From the NCBI RefSeq assembly GCF_014077505.1, contig NZ_JACGWA010000001.1:124001-188000 (forward strand): a DNA stretch of 64,000 bases, in the 5' to 3' direction. Position numbers and translations under genes: made by a program. Shown here piece by piece: positions 8,886 to 18,274 of the stretch (position 1 is its first letter; every line of letters starts with the position of its first letter). Origin of the DNA: Colwellia sp. BRX10-3 (GTDB taxonomy: Bacteria > Pseudomonadota > Gammaproteobacteria > Enterobacterales > Alteromonadaceae). Under the pieces are notes generated by a model. That model was given only the letters and a program-made list of their open reading frames with translations. It did not search any database and was not told where the DNA came from.

Positions 8886-9557
8886 CTACTTTATTTCAAA
8901 ATCTTGAGTTTCGTAATATAACGGTTTCATTGTGCCGCAATTAAAAAATTTATACTGCAACTCACTGCGCTTAGGCACGGGTGATGAGGTATTGAATTTT
9001 GTCAAACAACCGGCATTTACGTCGATATGAATTACGTGATCATAACTTGGCGGTTGTTGTATACGATGAATATAAATTTTATTAGTGTTGCGATAAGACA
9101 CAACATCATATTCCTGTTGATTGCTTGATGGTTGAACATCATCAAGCTTGCGCAAATACAATTGTTCTGCAAAGTTTATTGTCATATTCTCGTAAACCAA
9201 CATGCCATCGCGCTCAAAATGCCCCAAAAAAACATCAGCTTCAATTGCGACTTTCTCACCTCGCATTAAACGCTGTAAATTAAAAGGCTTAGGCTTAATT
9301 GTCACCATTTCATTATCACGAACTAAATGTAAAAATGCGACATTTTTAACCTCGAGTCTATACAATAATTGAACATCGTGAGGTTTTTGATAACCTGGTA
9401 AATGATAAGCAAAAACAGCAGAAGATTTATTCAGTAATACCATTCCGTGCTCACCGACATAAGCAGGATCAAGTGGTGGTAATTCCTCAGGGGCAGACTC
9501 AGAAAAACTATTAAAACTAACTAAGGTAATTAGCAGGTAAACAAATAAAGCTCTCAT
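8886..9557 (-). CDS. Predicted periplasmic protein of unknown function
   Basis: 223 aa. The N-terminus has a hydrophobic stretch ending in SFSESA (about residues 1-22), a likely Sec signal peptide, so export to the periplasm is probable. The rest is mixed beta-rich sequence without a motif I recognise; two cysteines (CLTKF and FNCGT) could form a disulfide. The start ATG follows a weak GAGAGTG. It stands alone between two terminators, next to the dnaJ 3' end. I do not recognise a family. Confidence 0.75.
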   Translation of the reverse strand: MRALFVYLLITLVSFNSFSESAPEELPPLDPAYVGEHGMVLLNKSSAVFAYHLPGYQKPHDVQLLYRLEVKNVAFLHLVRDNEMVTIKPKPFNLQRLMRGEKVAIEADVFLGHFERDGMLVYENMTINFAEQLYLRKLDDVQPSSNQQEYDVVSYRNTNKIYIHRIQQPPSYDHVIHIDVNAGCLTKFNTSSPVPKRSELQYKFFNCGTMKPLYYETQDFEIK

Positions 9558-9665
9558 GCAATGTCACTCTCTTCACGATAATTTATCAAGGCAAGTTAAC
9601 TATATCAGAATAATCAAAATCAAATGGATTAAATAAAAGAGTGACATACCGTTCATTCTGAACAT

Positions 9666-9694
9666 AAAAATCCCGCAACATAGTGCGGGATTTT
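9666..9694 (-). terminator. Terminator after dnaJ
   Basis: AAAAATCCCGCA and TGCGGGATTTT form a GC-rich stem with a short loop, and a T-run follows on the minus strand. It is 27 bases beyond the dnaJ stop. Confidence 0.85.
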
Positions 9695-9720
9695 AGTGTC
9701 GGTTTTATGCTTGAATAATT

Positions 9721-10863
9721 TTAGCTTTTAAGATCATCGAAGAATTTTTTCACGCCGTCAAAGAAACCAGTTTCTTTTGGACTATGCTTGCTGGTACTTT
9801 TACCCATTTTTTCTTCTAACTGGCGTAACAAGTCAGCTTGATCACCCGATAAACTTACCGGCGTTTCGATCACAACCTTACACATTAAGTCGCCAACTGA
9901 ATGACTACGTACTGACTTAACACCCTTACCACGTAAACGGAACATTTTGCCTGTTTGAGTTTCTTTCGGTATTTTCAGTTTAACCTTGCCTTCAAGTGTA
10001 GGTACTTCAATGTCGCCACCTAAAGCAGCCGTTGTGAAGCTGATTGGGACTTCACAAAACAAGTGATTTTCATCACGAACAAATATTTTATGGTCACGAA
10101 CATTAGCCTGAACATATAAATCACCAGCTGGTGCTCCATGCTCACCGGCTTCACCTTCACCTGACAAACGAATTCTATCGCCCGTATCAACACCCGGTGG
10201 AATTTTGACTGAAAGTGTTTTATTTTTCTCTACACGCCCTTTACCGCGACATGAAGTACAAGGGTCGCTAATAACCTTACCTTGACCAGAACACGTTGGA
10301 CACGTTTGCTGCACAGCGAACAAGCCTTGACGCATTTGTACTTGGCCATGTCCGTGACACGTTGAACACGTTTTAGCGCTGGTGCCTTTTTTAGCACCAC
10401 TTCCATCACAAGGATCACAACTAACAAAAGTTGGTACTTTAATTTCTAAGGTTTTACCTTTAACCGCTTCTTCAAGACTCAGGTCAAGGTTATAGCGTAA
10501 ATCTGAACCACGACGTTGACGCGATTGACCACCACGTCCGCGACCACCGCCACCAAAAATGTCGCCAAAAATATCACCGAAGGCATCGCCGAAGTCTTGT
10601 CCACCGCCAAAGCCACCGCCTCCGCCATGACCACCTTGTTCAAACGCCGCATGGCCGTATTGATCATACGCCGCGCGTTTTTGATCATTGTTTAATATTT
10701 CATAAGCTTCTTTAACTTCTTTAAACTGTTCTTCTTTAGATTTATCACCTTGAGTTCTATCTGGGTGATATTTCATTGCTAAACGTTTGTAAGCTTTTTT
10801 GATATCGCGCTCAGCTGCATCTTTTGATACACCTAGCACTTCATAATAATCGCGTTTTGACAT
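9721..10863 (-). CDS. dnaJ: Chaperone protein DnaJ
   Basis: Hsp40 co-chaperone that stimulates the DnaK ATPase and presents substrates. The 380 aa show the full type I architecture. A J domain carries the HPD motif at residues 33-35, a Gly/Phe-rich region spans about 75-115, and four zinc-binding CxxCxGxG repeats span about 149-209 ([32 protein letters not shown]). The C-terminal substrate-binding domains follow. It lies downstream of dnaK on the same strand with a 316-base spacer that contains a large hairpin, so expression probably comes at least partly from the dnaK heat-shock promoter. Confidence 0.98.
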   Translation of the reverse strand: MSKRDYYEVLGVSKDAAERDIKKAYKRLAMKYHPDRTQGDKSKEEQFKEVKEAYEILNNDQKRAAYDQYGHAAFEQGGHGGGGGFGGGQDFGDAFGDIFGDIFGGGGRGRGGQSRQRRGSDLRYNLDLSLEEAVKGKTLEIKVPTFVSCDPCDGSGAKKGTSAKTCSTCHGHGQVQMRQGLFAVQQTCPTCSGQGKVISDPCTSCRGKGRVEKNKTLSVKIPPGVDTGDRIRLSGEGEAGEHGAPAGDLYVQANVRDHKIFVRDENHLFCEVPISFTTAALGGDIEVPTLEGKVKLKIPKETQTGKMFRLRGKGVKSVRSHSVGDLMCKVVIETPVSLSGDQADLLRQLEEKMGKSTSKHSPKETGFFDGVKKFFDDLKS

Positions 10864-11007
10864 AGGTTTTATTTCTTTACTTCAAATTTATGGATACTAA
10901 TTTGTTTAACTTCTTTCTTAGACGTGGTATGAGTTCAATTTACACCTTAAAAATCTAAGCAAATTACCATCATGTAATAATTAAGTTTTCGTTGCTGCTT
11001 TACATAG

Positions 11008-11035
11008 TAAAGCGCCGATAATTATCGACGCTTTA
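11008..11035 (-). terminator. Near-perfect palindrome, possible terminator or attenuator, between dnaK and dnaJ
   Basis: A 28-base dyad (TAAAGCG-c-CGATAA / TTATCG-a-CGCTTTA) with a single mismatched pair. It is about 145 bases after the dnaK stop and 145 bases before dnaJ. There is no long T-run, so it may be a weak terminator or an mRNA-stability hairpin. Confidence 0.4.
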
Positions 11036-11074
11036 ATTTATGTTAACTAAACCACAAAGTTTAATTGTTTTTTG

Positions 11075-11167
11075 TTGTCACTGTATCGTTCTAGAGCAAG
11101 GCGGACAAGCGGAGCATACAAGTGTATGTGAGCATGTCCAACACGGCTATTGAGCGTTACAGTACAA
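11075..11167. repeat. 93-base imperfect inverted repeat in the dnaK-dnaJ spacer
   Basis: The left arm (TTGT-c-ACTGTA ... GGACA-a-GC ... ATACA) and the right arm (TGTAT ... GC-a-TGTCC ... TACAGT-ACAA) are complementary over about 40 bases each, with roughly 30 paired positions and a tiny loop at the centre. It begins 13 bases after the dnaK stop codon. The shape fits a small non-autonomous repeat or an intercistronic RNA hairpin. I cannot test copy number in the genome. Confidence 0.6.
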
Positions 11168-11179
11168 CCTAACAACTAA

Positions 11180-13102
11180 TTATTTGTCGTCTTTAACCTC
11201 TTCAAACTCAGCGTCAACTACATCATCACCGCCTGATGAATCAGCTTCAGGAGCTTCTCCTTCAGGTGCGCCACTTTGTGCTTGCGCTTTGGCTTGTGCA
11301 ATTTCCATTAACTTAGCTGAAGCTTCGATAACCGCTTGAGACTTAGCATCGATTTCTTCTTTGCTTTCGCCTTTAAGTGCAACTTCAAGTTCAGCTAATG
11401 CAGCTTCAATTTTCTCTTTGTCTTCGCTTGGTAAATCGTCGCCAGCTTCTTCAATTTGCTTACGTGTTGCGTGAACCATGCCATCAGCTTGGTTGCGAGC
11501 TTGTACAAGCTCTTCAAATTTCGCATCTTCGTCAGCATTTGCTTCAGCGTCACGTACCATTTGCTCTACTTCTTCATCTGATAAACCAGAAGAGGCTTTA
11601 ATGGTAATTTTTTGCTCTTTACCCGTGTTCTTATCTTTAGCCGTTACATGTAAAATACCATCAGCATCTAAATCAAAAGTTACTTCGATTTGTGGCGTAC
11701 CACGTTGTGCTGGGGCAATACCTTCAAGGTTAAACTGACCAAGAGATTTGTTTGCAGAAGCTTGCTTACGCTCACCTTGCACAACATGTACCGTTACGGC
11801 CGCTTGGTTATCATCAGCTGTTGAGAATGTTTGAGACTGTTTAGTTGGGATAGTGGTGTTTTTATCGATAACTTTCGTCATCACGCCGCCCATAGTTTCA
11901 ATACCTAATGATAACGGTGTAACGTCTAATAATAGTACGTCAGTTACATCACCAGAAAGTACACCCGCTTGAATCGCAGCACCTGCAGCTACAGCTTCAT
12001 CAGGGTTAACATCTTTACGTGGTTCTTTACCAAAAAATTCAGTAACAATTTTTTGAACCATTGGCATACGTGTTTGACCACCAACCATGATTACGTCGTT
12101 AATGTCGCTAATTGAAAGGTCAGCATCTTTAAGCGCTTGTTTAAGCGGACCTAAAGTAGCTTTAACCATGTCTTCAACTAAAGATTCTAATTTTGCACGC
12201 GTTACTTTGATGTTCATGTGCTTAGGGCCTGAACCATCAGCAGTAATGTACGGCAAGTTAACGTCTGTTTGTTGTGCTGAAGAAAGTTCACATTTCGCTT
12301 TTTCAGCTGCTTCTTTCAAACGTTGCATGGCTAATGGATCTTGCGTTAAGTCCATGCCTTGATCTTTCTTGAATTCAGCTACTAGATAGTTGATTAAACG
12401 GTTATCAAAATCTTCACCACCTAAGTGAGTATCGCCGTTTGTCGCAAGTACTTCAAACGTGTGCTCGCCTTCAACTTCATCAATTTCGATGATAGAAATA
12501 TCAAATGTACCACCACCTAAATCGTATACCGCAACAACTTTGTCGCCTTCTTGCTTGTCCATACCGTAAGCAAGTGCAGCAGCAGTTGGCTCGTTGATGA
12601 TACGTTTAACATCAAGACCAGCAATACGACCCGCATCTTTAGTTGCTTGGCGTTGTGCATCGTTAAAGTAAGCAGGAACAGTAATTACCGCTTCAGTTAC
12701 TTTTTCGCCTAAGTAATCTTCGGCTGTTTTTTTCATTTTTGCTAAAACTTCAGCAGAAACTTGTGGTGGTGCGATATTTTTACCACGCGCCGTAACCCAC
12801 GCATCACCGTTGTCAGCTTTAACAATGCCAAATGGCATAATTTTAATATCGCGTTGAACTTCTTCATCTTCAAAACGACGACCAATTAAACGCTTAATAG
12901 CGAACAATGTATTTTTAGGGTTAGTTACAGACTGACGTTTAGCAGGTTGTCCAACTAAGGTCTCGCCTTCTTCTGTGTAAGCAATGATTGAAGGAGTTGT
13001 ACGATCGCCTTCTGCATTTTCAATTACACGTGCTTTACCACCATCTAGAACAGCAACACAAGAGTTTGTTGTCCCTAGATCAATACCAATAATTTTGCCC
13101 AT
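11180..13102 (-). CDS. dnaK: Chaperone protein DnaK (Hsp70)
   Basis: ATP-dependent Hsp70 chaperone, 640 aa when started at the ATG giving [18 protein letters not shown]. The start is backed by a GGAGA ribosome site eight bases upstream and by family agreement; an in-frame extension to 13123 is less likely. Visible elements are the ATPase phosphate-1 motif at the N-terminus, [14 protein letters not shown], the interdomain linker [15 protein letters not shown], a substrate-binding domain and a helical lid. The acidic tail ends [14 protein letters not shown]. It is preceded by a sigma-32 promoter at 13164-13191 and followed by dnaJ. grpE is a separate upstream unit on the same strand. Confidence 0.98.
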   Translation of the reverse strand: MGKIIGIDLGTTNSCVAVLDGGKARVIENAEGDRTTPSIIAYTEEGETLVGQPAKRQSVTNPKNTLFAIKRLIGRRFEDEEVQRDIKIMPFGIVKADNGDAWVTARGKNIAPPQVSAEVLAKMKKTAEDYLGEKVTEAVITVPAYFNDAQRQATKDAGRIAGLDVKRIINEPTAAALAYGMDKQEGDKVVAVYDLGGGTFDISIIEIDEVEGEHTFEVLATNGDTHLGGEDFDNRLINYLVAEFKKDQGMDLTQDPLAMQRLKEAAEKAKCELSSAQQTDVNLPYITADGSGPKHMNIKVTRAKLESLVEDMVKATLGPLKQALKDADLSISDINDVIMVGGQTRMPMVQKIVTEFFGKEPRKDVNPDEAVAAGAAIQAGVLSGDVTDVLLLDVTPLSLGIETMGGVMTKVIDKNTTIPTKQSQTFSTADDNQAAVTVHVVQGERKQASANKSLGQFNLEGIAPAQRGTPQIEVTFDLDADGILHVTAKDKNTGKEQKITIKASSGLSDEEVEQMVRDAEANADEDAKFEELVQARNQADGMVHATRKQIEEAGDDLPSEDKEKIEAALAELEVALKGESKEEIDAKSQAVIEASAKLMEIAQAKAQAQSGAPEGEAPEADSSGGDDVVDAEFEEVKDDK

Positions 13103-13163
13103 CTTGAGGATCTCCGAATACATATTTAGTAAAAATAAAGATTAAATCTTTTGATGAACAGTT

Positions 13164-13191
13164 AGTGGGGGCAGGAAAAAGTCTTTTCAAC
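13164..13191 (-). promoter_or_regulatory. Sigma-32 heat-shock promoter of dnaK
   Basis: On the minus strand GTTGAAA (13185-13191) is followed after 14 bases by CCCCACT (13164-13170), a close match to the sigma-32 consensus CTTGAAA / CCCCATnT. It lies about 60 bases upstream of the dnaK start codon. Confidence 0.8.
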
Positions 13192-13683
13192 TATTTTTAT
13201 CGAAATAAATTAAAAAATATTAATTTTTATTTGCTCTACTTTTTATTAATACCAATTAAGCATTTGTCATTTATAGCATTGTCACTAATCATTTTTAGAA
13301 ATTAGAATAAAGCGGTGTTTAATTTCAACTAAGCAAACTCGCAATAGTTAAGCTGCATGATTGGATAAAATCCAGCGATGATGATTTAAAGCAGTCAATT
13401 AAAAGTTAATTTCCTCCAGCAAAGGTGGATGCAATGATTAGAAATGCTGATGTAGAATGGTTAATTAGCATAATTATTTTGAATAATAAGTCGGCTTGTA
13501 ATTAATACAATTTGCCAAATAAAAGAACATCGTCGCTCTTTCACATCGACGTAGATGAAAGTACTAATGCCGTGAAGCTTACTCTTAAATGGATGTAAGT
13601 CATTAGAGTAATGCAGGAGCAATTACCGAGATAGCTAAGAAAGGCCATGTGAACGCGATATACCGTTATCTCTGAACATAAAA
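13192..13683. other. Non-coding stretch between dnaK promoter and grpE terminator
   Basis: About 490 bases without a credible gene. It holds several weak inverted repeats: CTTTCacATC ... GATgaAAG near 13538-13562, TTACTCT ... AGAGTAA near 13580-13612, and GAGATA ... TATCTC near 13628-13674. Its right end (13657-13684) is 24/28 identical to positions 9643-9670, which also abuts a terminator. It may be a dispersed intergenic repeat or the remains of one. Confidence 0.4.
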
Positions 13684-13705
13684 AAACCAGACAATTGTCT
13701 GGTTT
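13684..13705 (-). terminator. Terminator after grpE
   Basis: The perfect 22-base palindrome AAACCAGACAA / TTGTCTGGTTT is followed by a run of seven T on the minus strand. It is 35 bases past the grpE stop. Confidence 0.85.
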
Positions 13706-13739
13706 ATCTTATGGGTTAAAAATGACCGGATAATAAAAA

Positions 13740-14375
13740 TTATGCAGTGGTATCTACACTTGGTTTAGCTTTTGACACCATCACCATAGCTGGGCGAATT
13801 AAACGACCGTTTAACTCATAACCTTTTTGCATTACCGCAATAACGGTATTAGGCGCAACACCTTCAACTTCTTGCATTGACATTGCTTGATGTAATTCAG
13901 GGTTGAATGGTTGATCTTGTGGATCTATCGATTTAATCGCAAATTTCTCTAACGAGGCAAGTAAACCTTGATAAGTTAACTCAATACCTTCGATAATAGC
14001 GGTATTGCGCTCATCATCTTTATCGATACTTTGTAACGCGCGCTCTAAGTTATCAACCGTAGTTAACATTTCAGCAGCAAACTTTTCTAAAGCAAACTTA
14101 CGAGCTTTTTCAACATCTTGCGCTGCACGGCGACGTACGTTATCAACTTCTGCTTTTGCACGGATAACTGAATCTTTTTGATCAGCAACTGTCGACTTAG
14201 CAGTAGCTAATGCTAATTCAAGCTCGTTTATTTTTTCTTGCTCTACGCTGATATTTTCAGCTGCAGCGTCAAGTTGTACTTCAACTTGCTCTTCTGCGTG
14301 CTCAATAATTTCAGCTGCTAGTGCGTCTGCTGCAATTTCTTCAGCACTTTTATTCTCTGTTGACTCGTTGGCCAT
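13740..14375 (-). CDS. grpE: Nucleotide exchange factor GrpE
   Basis: Releases ADP from DnaK and so completes the chaperone cycle. The 211 aa show the family layout: an acidic, low-complexity N-terminal arm, a long coiled coil (about residues 40-110, including [28 protein letters not shown]), and a C-terminal beta domain with [16 protein letters not shown] and [20 protein letters not shown]. The ATG at 14375 has GGAG eight bases upstream; a TTG at 14387 in frame is less likely. A sigma-32 promoter lies about 60 bases upstream. The gene diverges from nadK, as in E. coli. Confidence 0.97.
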   Translation of the reverse strand: MANESTENKSAEEIAADALAAEIIEHAEEQVEVQLDAAAENISVEQEKINELELALATAKSTVADQKDSVIRAKAEVDNVRRRAAQDVEKARKFALEKFAAEMLTTVDNLERALQSIDKDDERNTAIIEGIELTYQGLLASLEKFAIKSIDPQDQPFNPELHQAMSMQEVEGVAPNTVIAVMQKGYELNGRLIRPAMVMVSKAKPSVDTTA

Positions 14376-14430
14376 GAAAAACTCCAAAGTAGATCTAAAA
14401 ATTCAAAATAGGTAAAACCAATAACGCTAA

Positions 14431-14458
14431 TTATGGGGGCTTGTTTTTATGATTCAAG
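14431..14458 (-). promoter_or_regulatory. Sigma-32 heat-shock promoter of grpE
   Basis: On the minus strand CTTGAAT (14452-14458), a 13-base spacer and CCCCATAA (14431-14438) match the heat-shock consensus almost perfectly. It is 56 bases upstream of the grpE ATG. Confidence 0.85.
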
Positions 14459-14560
14459 CACAAAAGTAAATCAATTAAAAAAAAGTCAACTTTACAAGCG
14501 AGTAAAATAGCGCGAAACTGCTGATAGTCATCAATTATATTACATATTTATAAGCACCGT

Positions 14561-15442
14561 ATGAGTAATTTATACAATACCATTGGCTTAATCGGTAAAC
14601 CTCACCATGATGGTGCCAGTTCTACCATAGAATCTTTGCATCAATATTTGTCTCAGCAAGGCTATAAAGTGCTGGTCGAAAACTCCGTGGCACAAACAAT
14701 TAATATTGAAAATGTAGCTATGGCGTCACTCACCAGTATTGGCGAGCATGCTGATCTGGCTATCGTTATTGGCGGTGACGGCTATATGCTGGGTGCAGCT
14801 CGCGTGTTGTCTTGTTACAACATAGGTGTAATTGGTGTTAACCGCGGTAACTTAGGTTTTCTTACCGACTTATCTCCTGACGATTTAATCCCCCCGCTTG
14901 AGGCTATTTTAAAAGGTGAGTCGCGTTCTGAACAGCGCTTTATTATTGAAGCTGAAGTTTATCGCCACGGTAAACTTAAAAGCTCAAACAGTGCGGTGAA
15001 CGAAGCTGTTCTGCATGCAGGTAAAGTCGCCAACATGATAGAGTTTGAAGTTTATATTGATGGCAGTTTTATGTTTAGCCAACGTTCTGACGGGCTTATA
15101 GTGTCGACCCCTACCGGCTCAACAGCTTATTCGATGTCAGCGGGCGGCCCTATATTAACACCTAATTTAAACGCGCTTTCACTGGTGCCTATGTTCCCTC
15201 ATACCTTATCTAGTCGACCAATTGTAGTTGACGGTAACAGCGAAATAAAACTAAAACTGGCGAATGAAAACTACGAAAACTTGCAAGTTAGTTGCGACGG
15301 TCATGTAATTTTAGCGGTTATGCCCGGTGATGAAGTTATCATCAAAAAAAGTGAATTTACCTTACGCTTAATACACCCTCTTGATCATAACTACTTTAAT
15401 GTACTGAGAAATAAATTAGGTTGGGGTAATAAACTCTACTGA
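14561..15442 (+). CDS. nadK: NAD kinase
   Basis: Cytosolic enzyme that phosphorylates NAD to NADP using ATP. The 293 aa match the E. coli length (292). Diagnostic motifs are GGDGYMLGA (residues 71-79, catalytic Asp73), [16 protein letters not shown] (about 94-109), the NE pair at 147-148 and [16 protein letters not shown] (from 183). It diverges from grpE and precedes recN. Its terminator is unusual in that the stem is a LexA box. A second, distantly related kinase of the same fold lies at 4007-5140. Confidence 0.97.
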   Translation: MSNLYNTIGLIGKPHHDGASSTIESLHQYLSQQGYKVLVENSVAQTINIENVAMASLTSIGEHADLAIVIGGDGYMLGAARVLSCYNIGVIGVNRGNLGFLTDLSPDDLIPPLEAILKGESRSEQRFIIEAEVYRHGKLKSSNSAVNEAVLHAGKVANMIEFEVYIDGSFMFSQRSDGLIVSTPTGSTAYSMSAGGPILTPNLNALSLVPMFPHTLSSRPIVVDGNSEIKLKLANENYENLQVSCDGHVILAVMPGDEVIIKKSEFTLRLIHPLDHNYFNVLRNKLGWGNKLY

Positions 15443-15511
15443 TATATATATAATACCAAGGTCCTAAAAACGACTAAATATAAATAAAATTGTAATCATA
15501 GCTTGAATAAG

Positions 15512-15550
15512 AACCAGATACTGTATAAATTAACAGTATCTGGTTTTTTT
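15512..15550 (+). terminator. Terminator of nadK, built around a LexA box
   Basis: AACCAGATACTGT and ACAGTATCTGGTT form a 13-bp perfect stem with an 8-base loop, followed by a run of seven T. It is 70 bases past the nadK stop and 60 bases before recN. Confidence 0.85.
15519..15538 (+). promoter_or_regulatory. LexA (SOS) box upstream of recN
   Basis: TACTGTATAAATTAACAGTA matches the gammaproteobacterial LexA consensus (CTGT-N8-ACAG, TA-rich centre) with perfect outer arms. A possible -35 TTGAAT (15503-15508) and a -10 inside the box (TAAATT, 17-base spacer) place the operator over the recN promoter, as in E. coli recN. It also forms the stem of the nadK terminator. Confidence 0.85.
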
Positions 15551-15609
15551 GGTTATTAATACGACACTTTAATCGCAGCATAATTTGCGATAAAGATAGT
15601 GAGGCTACT

Positions 15610-17274
15610 ATGTTATTGCAACTCAACATTCAAAATTTTGCCATTGTGCGTTCACTCGATATTGATTGGCAGCAAGGCATGACCACCATTACCGGTGAAA
15701 CCGGAGCGGGTAAATCTATTGCAATTGACGCCTTAGGCCTTTGCTTAGGCGATCGAGCCGTAACTAACGTTGTTAGGCCTAATTGTGCTAAAGCAGAATT
15801 AGCCGCCACCTTTGATACCAGCGACAACAAACAAGCCAAAAATTGGCTCAAAAAAAATGATATGTTGCTCGACAACGAATGTATTCTTCGCCGAGTAATT
15901 TCTGCAGAAGGTCGTTCAAAAGCCTATATTAATGGTAGCCAAGTGCCTTTAGCGCAACTAAAAGAAATAGGCCAACTATTGATTAACATTCATGGTCAAC
16001 ACGACCATCAGCTAATAGTTAAAGCCACTGAACAACGTAATATTCTTGACGCTTATGCCAGCCATCAACATTTATTAGATGAGGTAAAATATTATTATCA
16101 TCAATGGCGTGATCTCAGCCAAGAAGCCAAAATGTTACAAGAAAGTAAACTACAACGTGAAGCCAAACAGCAATTATTGCAGTATCAAGTAAATGAATTA
16201 GACGAGTTTTCATTACAAACTGACGAATTCGAAACCTTAGAAATTGACTATCAACGCCAAAGTAATGGCCAGCATATTCTCAATGAAACCTTAGTCGCTG
16301 TACAACAGTTATCTGAAAATGAACAATTTAACGTAGTAGAAGCTTTGCAACATAGTGCCGAGCAAATTGCGGCTTTGGGTAATTATGACCCGGTATTAAA
16401 AGCCATTGCGGAACAACTTAACGAAGCCTTAATTCAAGTTGAAGACGCCAGCCAAGAAATTAAGCATTATTACGAAAGCTTGGAACTAGACCCACAAGCC
16501 TATACATTAATAGAAGAGCGATATTCAACCGCGGTACTGCTAGCTAAAAAACATCAAATTGCACCAAACGCATTAGCTAACTTTCATCAACAGTTATTAC
16601 AAGAGTTACAATTATTTAGTTCTGACGAAACGCGTTTACAACAAATTAATGACGATATAGAAACAGCAAAACAAAAATATCAGCACGCTGCACTAACCTT
16701 GTCTGACTCAAGAAAAAAAGCCGCAACCAAGCTCAGTAAGATGATCACCAAAAGCATGGCTGAACTCAACATGCCGCACGGTAAATTTTTCATTGATATT
16801 TGCCAAGATAAAAATGAGAGTTTATCGGTTAATGGTAACGACTCCGTTAGTTATCTAGCGAGTTTAAACCCTGGTCAAGCACTTGAGGCCATGAACAAAG
16901 TAGCCTCAGGTGGTGAGCTTTCACGTATTAGCTTAGCTATGCAAGTTATTTTGGCTGATAAAATTGTTACTCCTACCCTAATATTCGATGAAGTTGATGT
17001 AGGCATCAGTGGCCCAACAGCGGCAATGGTAGGTACTAAGCTAAAACAGTTAGCGAAAAACACTCAAGTTATTTGTGTAACGCATTTACCACAAGTGGCG
17101 AGTAAGGGACATCAACAATTATTTGTCGCTAAATTAACCGATGGTGAACATACAGAAACTACCGTAACGGAACTTTCTAGCAATGGCCGCGTCCAAGAAA
17201 TTGCCCGTTTACTGGCTGGTGATAAAATCACCCAAAATAGCCTAGCGAACGCGCAAGAATTACTGGCTGGATAA
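15610..17274 (+). CDS. recN: DNA repair protein RecN
   Basis: SMC-like ATPase of double-strand break repair, strongly SOS-induced. The 554 aa match E. coli RecN (553). The Walker A motif GETGAGKS is at residues 29-36, and a glutamine-rich coiled coil fills the middle (about 150-370). The C-terminal head carries the ABC signature SGGELSRISLAMQVI and the Walker B motif TLIFDEVDVGISG, then the H-loop region VICVTHLPQVAS. GTGAGG precedes the ATG. Promoter and LexA box lie in the nadK-recN spacer. The gene order nadK-recN-bamE is conserved in gammaproteobacteria. Confidence 0.97.
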   Translation: MLLQLNIQNFAIVRSLDIDWQQGMTTITGETGAGKSIAIDALGLCLGDRAVTNVVRPNCAKAELAATFDTSDNKQAKNWLKKNDMLLDNECILRRVISAEGRSKAYINGSQVPLAQLKEIGQLLINIHGQHDHQLIVKATEQRNILDAYASHQHLLDEVKYYYHQWRDLSQEAKMLQESKLQREAKQQLLQYQVNELDEFSLQTDEFETLEIDYQRQSNGQHILNETLVAVQQLSENEQFNVVEALQHSAEQIAALGNYDPVLKAIAEQLNEALIQVEDASQEIKHYYESLELDPQAYTLIEERYSTAVLLAKKHQIAPNALANFHQQLLQELQLFSSDETRLQQINDDIETAKQKYQHAALTLSDSRKKAATKLSKMITKSMAELNMPHGKFFIDICQDKNESLSVNGNDSVSYLASLNPGQALEAMNKVASGGELSRISLAMQVILADKIVTPTLIFDEVDVGISGPTAAMVGTKLKQLAKNTQVICVTHLPQVASKGHQQLFVAKLTDGEHTETTVTELSSNGRVQEIARLLAGDKITQNSLANAQELLAG

Positions 17275-17380
17275 AGCAAACATGAGGCGGCACGTAAAAA
17301 TAAACTGAAAATTATTTTGTATCTGTTAGCCCGCTTCGCTATTATCCCCGTTCAAACTATAAAGGATAAATATAATTACC

Positions 17381-17728
17381 ATGTTTTTTCGAGTATTAGC
17401 TATTGTTATCGCCTTGTCTGTTTCTGCCTGTTCTAGCTGGGTTTATCGTATAGATATTCCACAAGGAAACTATTTAGAGCAAAAAGATATCGACAAACTT
17501 CAAATTGGTATGACTAAAGAACAAGTTAAGTTTGTGCTAGGCAGCCCGGTGGTTGAAGGTGCGTTTAATAAAGATATATGGCACTATGTTTATCGTTTCA
17601 AATCAGGTCGAAGCGACGAATTTAACGCTGAAAAACAATTTACCATCACGTTTGATGACAACAAAGTTGTTAATGCAGAAGGTGATTTTGAATTACCAGA
17701 AAGCTATCACGTACCTATGGTTAATTAG
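17381..17728 (+). CDS. bamE: Outer membrane protein assembly factor BamE (SmpA/OmlA)
   Basis: Small lipoprotein of the BAM complex that helps insert beta-barrel proteins into the outer membrane. The 115 aa begin with a lipoprotein signal peptide and a lipobox ending in Cys17 (LSVSAC). The conserved core follows: Y-R-I-D-I-P-Q-G-N, LQIGMTKEQVKFVLGSPV and W-H-Y-V-Y-R-F. It follows recN after 106 bases and converges with rnfH, the usual arrangement. Confidence 0.95.
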   Translation: MFFRVLAIVIALSVSACSSWVYRIDIPQGNYLEQKDIDKLQIGMTKEQVKFVLGSPVVEGAFNKDIWHYVYRFKSGRSDEFNAEKQFTITFDDNKVVNAEGDFELPESYHVPMVN

Positions 17729-17773
17729 TATATTAACTAAACGCTTAGTTAAATATTAGTTTTTGTTAAATAT

Positions 17774-17803
17774 AAAGCATGTCTATTACGGCATGCTTTT
17801 TTG
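17774..17803 (+). terminator. Terminator after bamE
   Basis: AAAGCATG and CATGCTTT form an 8-bp stem followed by a T-run. A second weaker hairpin (TTAACTAA ... TTAGTTAA) sits just upstream, near 17732-17751. Confidence 0.7.
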
Positions 17804-17851
17804 TTTCTAGCGTTTTAATAAGATATTTAACAATATAAGCGAAATAATAGA

Positions 17852-18244
17852 TTAAGCTTCGCCTACTTTACTTTTACGAGGGTCAACCCGACCACCCGTA
17901 ATTTTATTAGCTCGGCCTTCTTCTTTCGCTTTATTTGCTCGGCGTTTGCGTACTTCTTTAGGGTCAGCAAGCAATGGACGGTAAACTTCTATACGGTCTA
18001 AGTCTTTTACTATATCGGTTAACTTAGCCGCGCGATTCCAAATACCGACATTATTAATTGCCAAGTCAATTTCAGGAAACTCTTCAACTATGCCTGAAGC
18101 TAAAATAGCTTGTTCTATTGTGGTATTGGGCTCAACAGTACAGCTAATAATTTCCTGTCGTATTGGTGTGCCGTAAACTACCTCAATCGCAAATGACTCT
18201 TGCTCGCTAATTTCTTCACTCATAACCTGGTCGCTCATATTCAT
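17852..18244 (-). CDS. rnfH: RnfH family ubiquitin-like protein
   Basis: Small beta-grasp protein of 130 aa. The conserved part aligns with E. coli RnfH (96 aa): an IEVVYGTP start, LASGI, DLAINNVGIWNRAAKLTDIVKDLDRIEVYRPLLADPKEVRKRR. The tail after that block is about 25 residues longer than in E. coli and basic (KEEGRANKITGGRVDPRKSK). Its role is not established despite the name. It lies 30 bases downstream of ratA on the same strand, so the two are probably co-transcribed. Two ATGs at the start (18244 and 18238) are equivalent candidates. Confidence 0.92.
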   Translation of the reverse strand: MNMSDQVMSEEISEQESFAIEVVYGTPIRQEIISCTVEPNTTIEQAILASGIVEEFPEIDLAINNVGIWNRAAKLTDIVKDLDRIEVYRPLLADPKEVRKRRANKAKEEGRANKITGGRVDPRKSKVGEA

Positions 18245-18274
18245 GTAAACTCTATTAATACACGGCTAATACAT

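Noticed and set aside
10230-10688. Two minus-strand open frames of 65 and 69 codons inside dnaJ
   Set aside because: They are other-frame readings of the zinc-finger and Gly-rich parts of dnaJ and have no ribosome site or family resemblance.
11377-12362. Three plus-strand open frames opposite dnaK
   Set aside because: Antisense shadows of a strongly conserved coding region, with biased composition and no sign of a real product.
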